Assembly: GCA_944327405.1 (NCBI GenBank)
Contig: CALVHK010000067.1
Coordinates: 1 to 5,654 of the forward strand
Source: an uncultured Bacilli bacterium
GTDB taxonomy: Bacteria > Bacillota_I > Bacilli_A > RF39 > UBA660
Reading direction: 5' to 3'
DNA length: 5,654 nt
A program made the translations under genes and the position numbers. Positions 5,562 through 5,654 of this stretch are shown piece by piece. Positions within the stretch are counted from its first letter, which is position 1. Every line of letters begins with the position of its first letter. Under the pieces are notes generated by a model, which saw only the letters and a list, made by a program, of their open reading frames with translations, searched no databases and was not told the origin of the DNA.

Positions 5562-5654
5562 ATATGCAAATGTTTATGATATACCAAGAATTCATGAGCT
5601 TGGTAGTTTACTAAATGAAAACTTTAGTAGTGTTTATAATATTCAGGAAATGTT
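5554..5654 (+). CDS. GNAT-family acetyltransferase in the rimI position (N-terminal fragment)
   Basis: Only 33 codons are visible before the right edge. They begin MVRYANVYDIPRIHEL, which fits the first strand and helix of GNAT N-acetyltransferases (an R-x-A-x-x-x-D-I-P pattern). The ATG lies inside the end of tsaB, overlapping by 8 bp, and GAGGTGG (5544-5550) is 3 nt upstream, so translation is probably coupled to tsaB. In Bacilli this place in the cluster is normally taken by rimI, the acetyltransferase of ribosomal protein S18, followed by tsaD. The acetyl-CoA-binding motif lies outside the window, so the substrate and the symbol rimI are inferred from context only. Confidence 0.75.
   Translation, partial: MVRYANVYDIPRIHELGSLLNENFSSVYNIQEM

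Overview
The window looks like chromosome from an AT-rich, low-GC Gram-positive bacterium, probably an uncultivated gut-type Bacilli/Firmicutes lineage. The reasons are strong Shine-Dalgarno sites, near-consensus sigma-A promoters, rho-independent hairpins, a Bacillus-type LexA (DinR) box, and the gene families present. Tryptophan is encoded by TGG and no in-frame TGA was seen in the genes read, so the standard code is used. The genus cannot be fixed from this sequence.

Layout. Positions 1-2084 (minus strand) hold the first 694 codons of uvrA, the DNA-damage recognition ATPase of nucleotide excision repair; the gene runs off the left edge. Its promoter carries a probable LexA operator in the spacer. 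Back to back with it, with the -35 boxes 9 bp apart, lies a consensus promoter for a plus-strand gene (2247-3515). That gene encodes a membrane-anchored extracellular protein with an acidic/Asn-rich linker and one bacterial Ig-like (BIG2) domain, and it ends in a perfect 16-bp terminator hairpin.

From about 3556 to 4440 there is no intact gene. This decay zone holds a C-terminal fragment of an Rpn/PD-(D/E)XK transposase-like nuclease on the plus strand (3651-4034). It also holds a broken small ribbon-helix-helix protein gene on the minus strand (4160-4353) that needs two frameshift corrections. Two inverted repeats lie here too, one of them a long composite hairpin between the two remnants.

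From 4442 rightward is the t6A tRNA-modification cluster: tsaE, tsaB, and the start of a GNAT acetyltransferase in the rimI position. TsaE and TsaB work with TsaD and TsaC to make N6-threonylcarbamoyladenosine at A37 of ANN-decoding tRNAs. A terminator-like hairpin sits between tsaE and tsaB, while tsaB and the acetyltransferase overlap by 8 bp and are probably translationally coupled.

I did not find a clearly novel system. The most interesting points are the LexA-type operator in a shared divergent promoter region, the architecture of the Asn-rich BIG2 surface protein, the unrecorded broken ribbon-helix-helix gene, and the possible attenuator between tsaE and tsaB.
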